A DNA stretch of 50,042 nucleotides from assembly GCA_024275365.1 (NCBI GenBank), contig JAJRZG010000115.1:1-50042 (forward strand), written 5' to 3'. Under the pieces are notes generated by a model. The model saw only the letters and a program-made list of their open reading frames with translations, searched no databases and was not told the origin of the DNA. This DNA is from Planctomycetota bacterium (lineage in GTDB: Bacteria; Planctomycetota; Phycisphaerae; Phycisphaerales; UBA1924). Positions within the stretch are counted from its first letter, which is position 1, and each line of letters starts with the position of its first letter. The position numbers and the translations under genes are program-made. Shown one piece after another: positions 47,488 to 50,042 of this stretch.

Positions 47488-48506
47488 CGCGATCTCCTTC
47501 TGCGAGACGAACAACACACGGAAAGCATGAGCAGCATCACCGCGGGGGTTGCTGGTGCCGGAACAAGAGTTGCGAATCGAACGCCGACGAAACCCGAGTC
47601 AGGTTTTGTCGCGGACCAATAATCAAGGCGATCAAAGAGATCGTAGAACGATCCATACTCCAATGAGCCACGCCAGATTCGGTCGCCGAGACTATCGGCA
47701 ACGGTCTCGGTCCACTCTCGCTGTCCTCCCGAGCCATCGAGTAGCCCCCACGGGCTGGCCGCCCAGGGGTACGAGCCGACATCGAGGTTCGGGAAATCGT
47801 CCGGGTGTGCGCCGGCATTCGTCTCGCCACCCTCCCACGGCGCGCCCGAGATCGGCACCTCATCCTTCGAGTGCGGGAACATCCAGTAGCCGCCATCGCC
47901 GCTGTTCTTGTCCGGGTCCCAGAACATCGCCTTGGCGTACTCATCCATCGAGGGAATCCAGAACTTCGCGTCGGGGTTGCGCTCGGCCTGGTCTGTGAAT
48001 GTGCCATCGTCGTTGTAGCCAAAGGTCGAGGTGTCGTACGCCCCGTCCTCGAAGGCCCACTGTTCCTCGACCTTGCCGTTGTGGAGCCAGTTGGCCAGCC
48101 TCGCCGCGTGTCGCCATGTCAAGTCGGCGGGGCGTTTGGCCGCACCGCTGCGGATGTAGTATTGCGGGTCGTCCATCGACCCCCCGACGCCGATCCACTG
48201 CCCGGTAAAGGCCCGCTTGGTCCTCTCCCCCCGCGGCAGGTACTGCCAGTAGGCCTGGACGAACTCAAAGTGCTGCTGAACAGTCAGTTCCGTGCGGGCG
48301 ATCCGGTACTCGTAATCCACCCCCCCGATCTCCAACTCCGACCACTGTGGCACCTCGTCAGGCCGGGTGTCCCGGTTGCCGGGGTCGCCGACAGTGACCC
48401 AGTCGAAGCCGTAATCTTGTGCCAGGGCTGTGCTTGCAGCCAACCCAAGCCCAGCGATGAACCCCAGCGTGCGAGCGGTCAGGTTGTCGATCGTGCCGTA
48501 TTCCAT
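47484..48506 (-). CDS. Formylglycine-generating enzyme (SUMF1)-like domain protein with PEP-CTERM-like tail
   Basis: YEYRIARTELTVQQHFEFVQAYWQYLPRG, LTWRHAARLANWLHNGK, SYPWAASPWGLLDGSGGQREWTETV; C-terminal VPAPATPAVMLLMLSVCCSSRRRRSR. Confidence 0.82.
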   Translation of the reverse strand: MEYGTIDNLTARTLGFIAGLGLAASTALAQDYGFDWVTVGDPGNRDTRPDEVPQWSELEIGGVDYEYRIARTELTVQQHFEFVQAYWQYLPRGERTKRAFTGQWIGVGGSMDDPQYYIRSGAAKRPADLTWRHAARLANWLHNGKVEEQWAFEDGAYDTSTFGYNDDGTFTDQAERNPDAKFWIPSMDEYAKAMFWDPDKNSGDGGYWMFPHSKDEVPISGAPWEGGETNAGAHPDDFPNLDVGSYPWAASPWGLLDGSGGQREWTETVADSLGDRIWRGSLEYGSFYDLFDRLDYWSATKPDSGFVGVRFATLVPAPATPAVMLLMLSVCCSSRRRRSR

Positions 48507-48749
48507 ATCAGTTCCTCCGTCTTCTCCCCGTCAATGGCTGCAACGGTTGCAGACTCCTCAACACCTTCGGCAGATTCGTCCCCGAGCCCACACAACCCCC
48601 GCCGCACGCACACGGGTTGCCACTGGAAACCGTCGATTAAAGGGGAAATCACACAATGGTGAGTCATTGCCGGATGCCATGTCCATGGCTCGGCGTGGCC
48701 ATGACCAGAGCCCCTCTCACCACTCGTCATGGTCACCCGACAGGTGAAG

Positions 48750-49037
48750 ATAAGGATGAAGGCGGAAGGATGAAGGATGAGCCAGATATGCCACTCCTGT
48801 TCATCCTTCATCCTTCCGCCTTCATCCTTTCTGCCTCCCCCTCTGTGAACTCTGTGCCTCGGTGGTGGAACTGCCTTTGTGCCTTCCTCGGCGGCCTCGG
48901 CGCACTCGGCGGTGAAAGGAGAGGCTCCTCGCTTGCGCTTCGGGCTCTGTTTTCCTCCGCGCCCTCTGCGTCCCCCTCCGCGGCTCCGCGTACTGCCTTG
49001 GAGGGGACCCGAGCTTGCGCTCGGGGCTCGTAAAGGC
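48750..49037 (-). repeat. Composite intergenic repeat, copy B (inverted relative to copy A)
   Basis: gcgcttcgggctctgttttcctccgc (48935-48960) is the exact reverse complement of copy A block 1. ggatgaaggatgagcc...ctcctgttcatccttcatcc hairpin; also a cccgagcttgcgctcggggctcgta REP unit at its edge. Confidence 0.75.
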
Positions 49038-49052
49038 GAAGGCCACGGCATC

Positions 49053-49138
49053 CGCTCACCCACTCACCCACTCACCCCGTCATCCACTCACCCACTCATC
49101 CACTCACCCACTCACCCACTCACCCACTCACCCCATCA
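49053..49138 (+). repeat. 8-bp microsatellite-like tandem repeat (cactcacc / catccact variants)
   Basis: cactcacccactcaccccgtcatccactcacccactcatccactcacccactcacccactcacccactcacc. Confidence 0.85.
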
Positions 49139-49325
49139 TCCTCGTCCTTCTCTGTTTCCTTCTCGTCTTCTGTCTCTCTCGCTACCGACACCACCACCGC
49201 CGCGCCCGTCAGGCGATCGCCCCGGTGGCGGTGGTCGGAGGAGCCGAGGCCGATGATGGCCCACGGGGTGAGTGCCCAGCGAAAGACATTTCGCGCTCCC
49301 GAACGCATCAGCCCTATCCCCGCTC

Positions 49326-50024
49326 TCACGCGGGGGGGGGGCGACGCGGATCGACCGAGACCACACGCATCCCCAGTAGCATCTTCCCAAGTGTCCGCCC
49401 AAAGAGCCACTCGGTCAGCGTGCCATAGAGCGCGCCCCCCACCACGAACGCCATGAACGCCAGCACGCCGCGGGCATCCTCAAAGAGCATCGGGAGCAGG
49501 AGAAACCTGTGCAGAGGCAGGCCGACACTCATCGAGACCAGCCACGCGATGAGGACCGCATCGAGACATGCCCCCGCCACCCGACGCCCGGGCTCGGCGA
49601 GCGCGCTGCACTCGGGGAGTCGGATCTCCGCCCCCCCACTCCCACCCCCCTCGCGACCGGCTTCATCCACCGGCCTGAGAAGGTAGAACAGGATGAACGC
49701 CGACATCGCCATCATCAGCAGGCTCAGCAGCCGAATCTCGTTGCCGATCGCAAGCGTCGGGTGCTTGAGCGGGCCTCGGTAGAGCTCTCGGCCTGTGGCC
49801 AGTGAGAGCTCGACGATCTCCCACTGCCCGGCTTGCTCGCTGTTGCCGGTGTCATCCGACTCGTCCACCTCTGACAACACCGCCAGCCGACCGCCCGCCT
49901 CCAAGGGCACGACAGCGATCGGGCTCTCTGCACAGTCCATCACCGCCACCCGACCAACCAGACCCGGCCCGAGCGCACGGACCTCCAGTGTGCCCCCGCC
50001 GTCTCCTTCATCATGCTCAGTCAT
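49326..50024 (-). CDS. RDD-family membrane protein; C-terminus displaced to another frame after a C10 tract (continues to 49120)
   Basis: PGRRVAGACLDAVLIAWLVSMSVGLPLHRF...GALYGTLTEWLFGRTLGKMLLGMRVVSVDPRRPPPA*. ORF 49120-49410 in another frame encodes RVRAGIGLMRSGARNVFRWALTPWAIIGLGSSDHRHRGDRLTGAAVV, a typical RDD C-terminus. Confidence 0.75.
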   Translation of the reverse strand: MTEHDEGDGGGTLEVRALGPGLVGRVAVMDCAESPIAVVPLEAGGRLAVLSEVDESDDTGNSEQAGQWEIVELSLATGRELYRGPLKHPTLAIGNEIRLLSLLMMAMSAFILFYLLRPVDEAGREGGGSGGAEIRLPECSALAEPGRRVAGACLDAVLIAWLVSMSVGLPLHRFLLLPMLFEDARGVLAFMAFVVGGALYGTLTEWLFGRTLGKMLLGMRVVSVDPRRPPPA

Positions 50025-50042
50025 GATCGCAATACACACATC

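Noticed and set aside
48479-49063. 194-aa minus-strand ORF in the repeat region
   Set aside because: Falls on the composite repeat copy B and simple sequence; translation is repeat-derived.

Overview
High-GC window that looks like a Phycisphaerae-type planctomycete (inferred from dockerin-type secreted proteins, PEP-CTERM-like tails and gene content; taxonomy not tested). About two thirds of it (~45 to ~14 kb, all on the minus strand) is a flagellar super-cluster. In transcription order: TPR protein(s), FlgN-like, NtrB-type kinase, sigma-54 activator, flgB, flgC, fliE, fliF, fliG, fliH, fliI, fliJ, MotE-like, fliK, flgD, flagellar-operon protein, flgE, flbD, motA, motB, fliL, fliN, fliO, fliP, fliQ, fliR, flhB, flhA, flhF, flhG, small membrane protein, fliA. 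The flanks carry a topoisomerase VI A subunit, cstA with an unusual zinc-ribbon insert, psuG, dockerin-bearing secreted proteins, a response regulator, dacB (PBP4), folK, a SUMF1-like PEP-CTERM protein and an RDD membrane protein. Most notable observations: (1) flgE has two in-frame stops (TGA, TAA) and a TPR gene has one (TAG), with frame otherwise intact on both sides; (2) a G10/C10 tract separates an RDD protein from its own C-terminal helix in another frame; (3) a 59-bp near-perfect palindrome lies in frame inside the cstA zinc-ribbon insert; (4) sigma-54-like promoter motifs precede flgB, fliF and the fliA segment; (5) ~300-bp composite repeats in inverted orientation flank a two-gene secreted-protein cassette. 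No CRISPR array, rRNA, convincing tRNA or transposase was seen.
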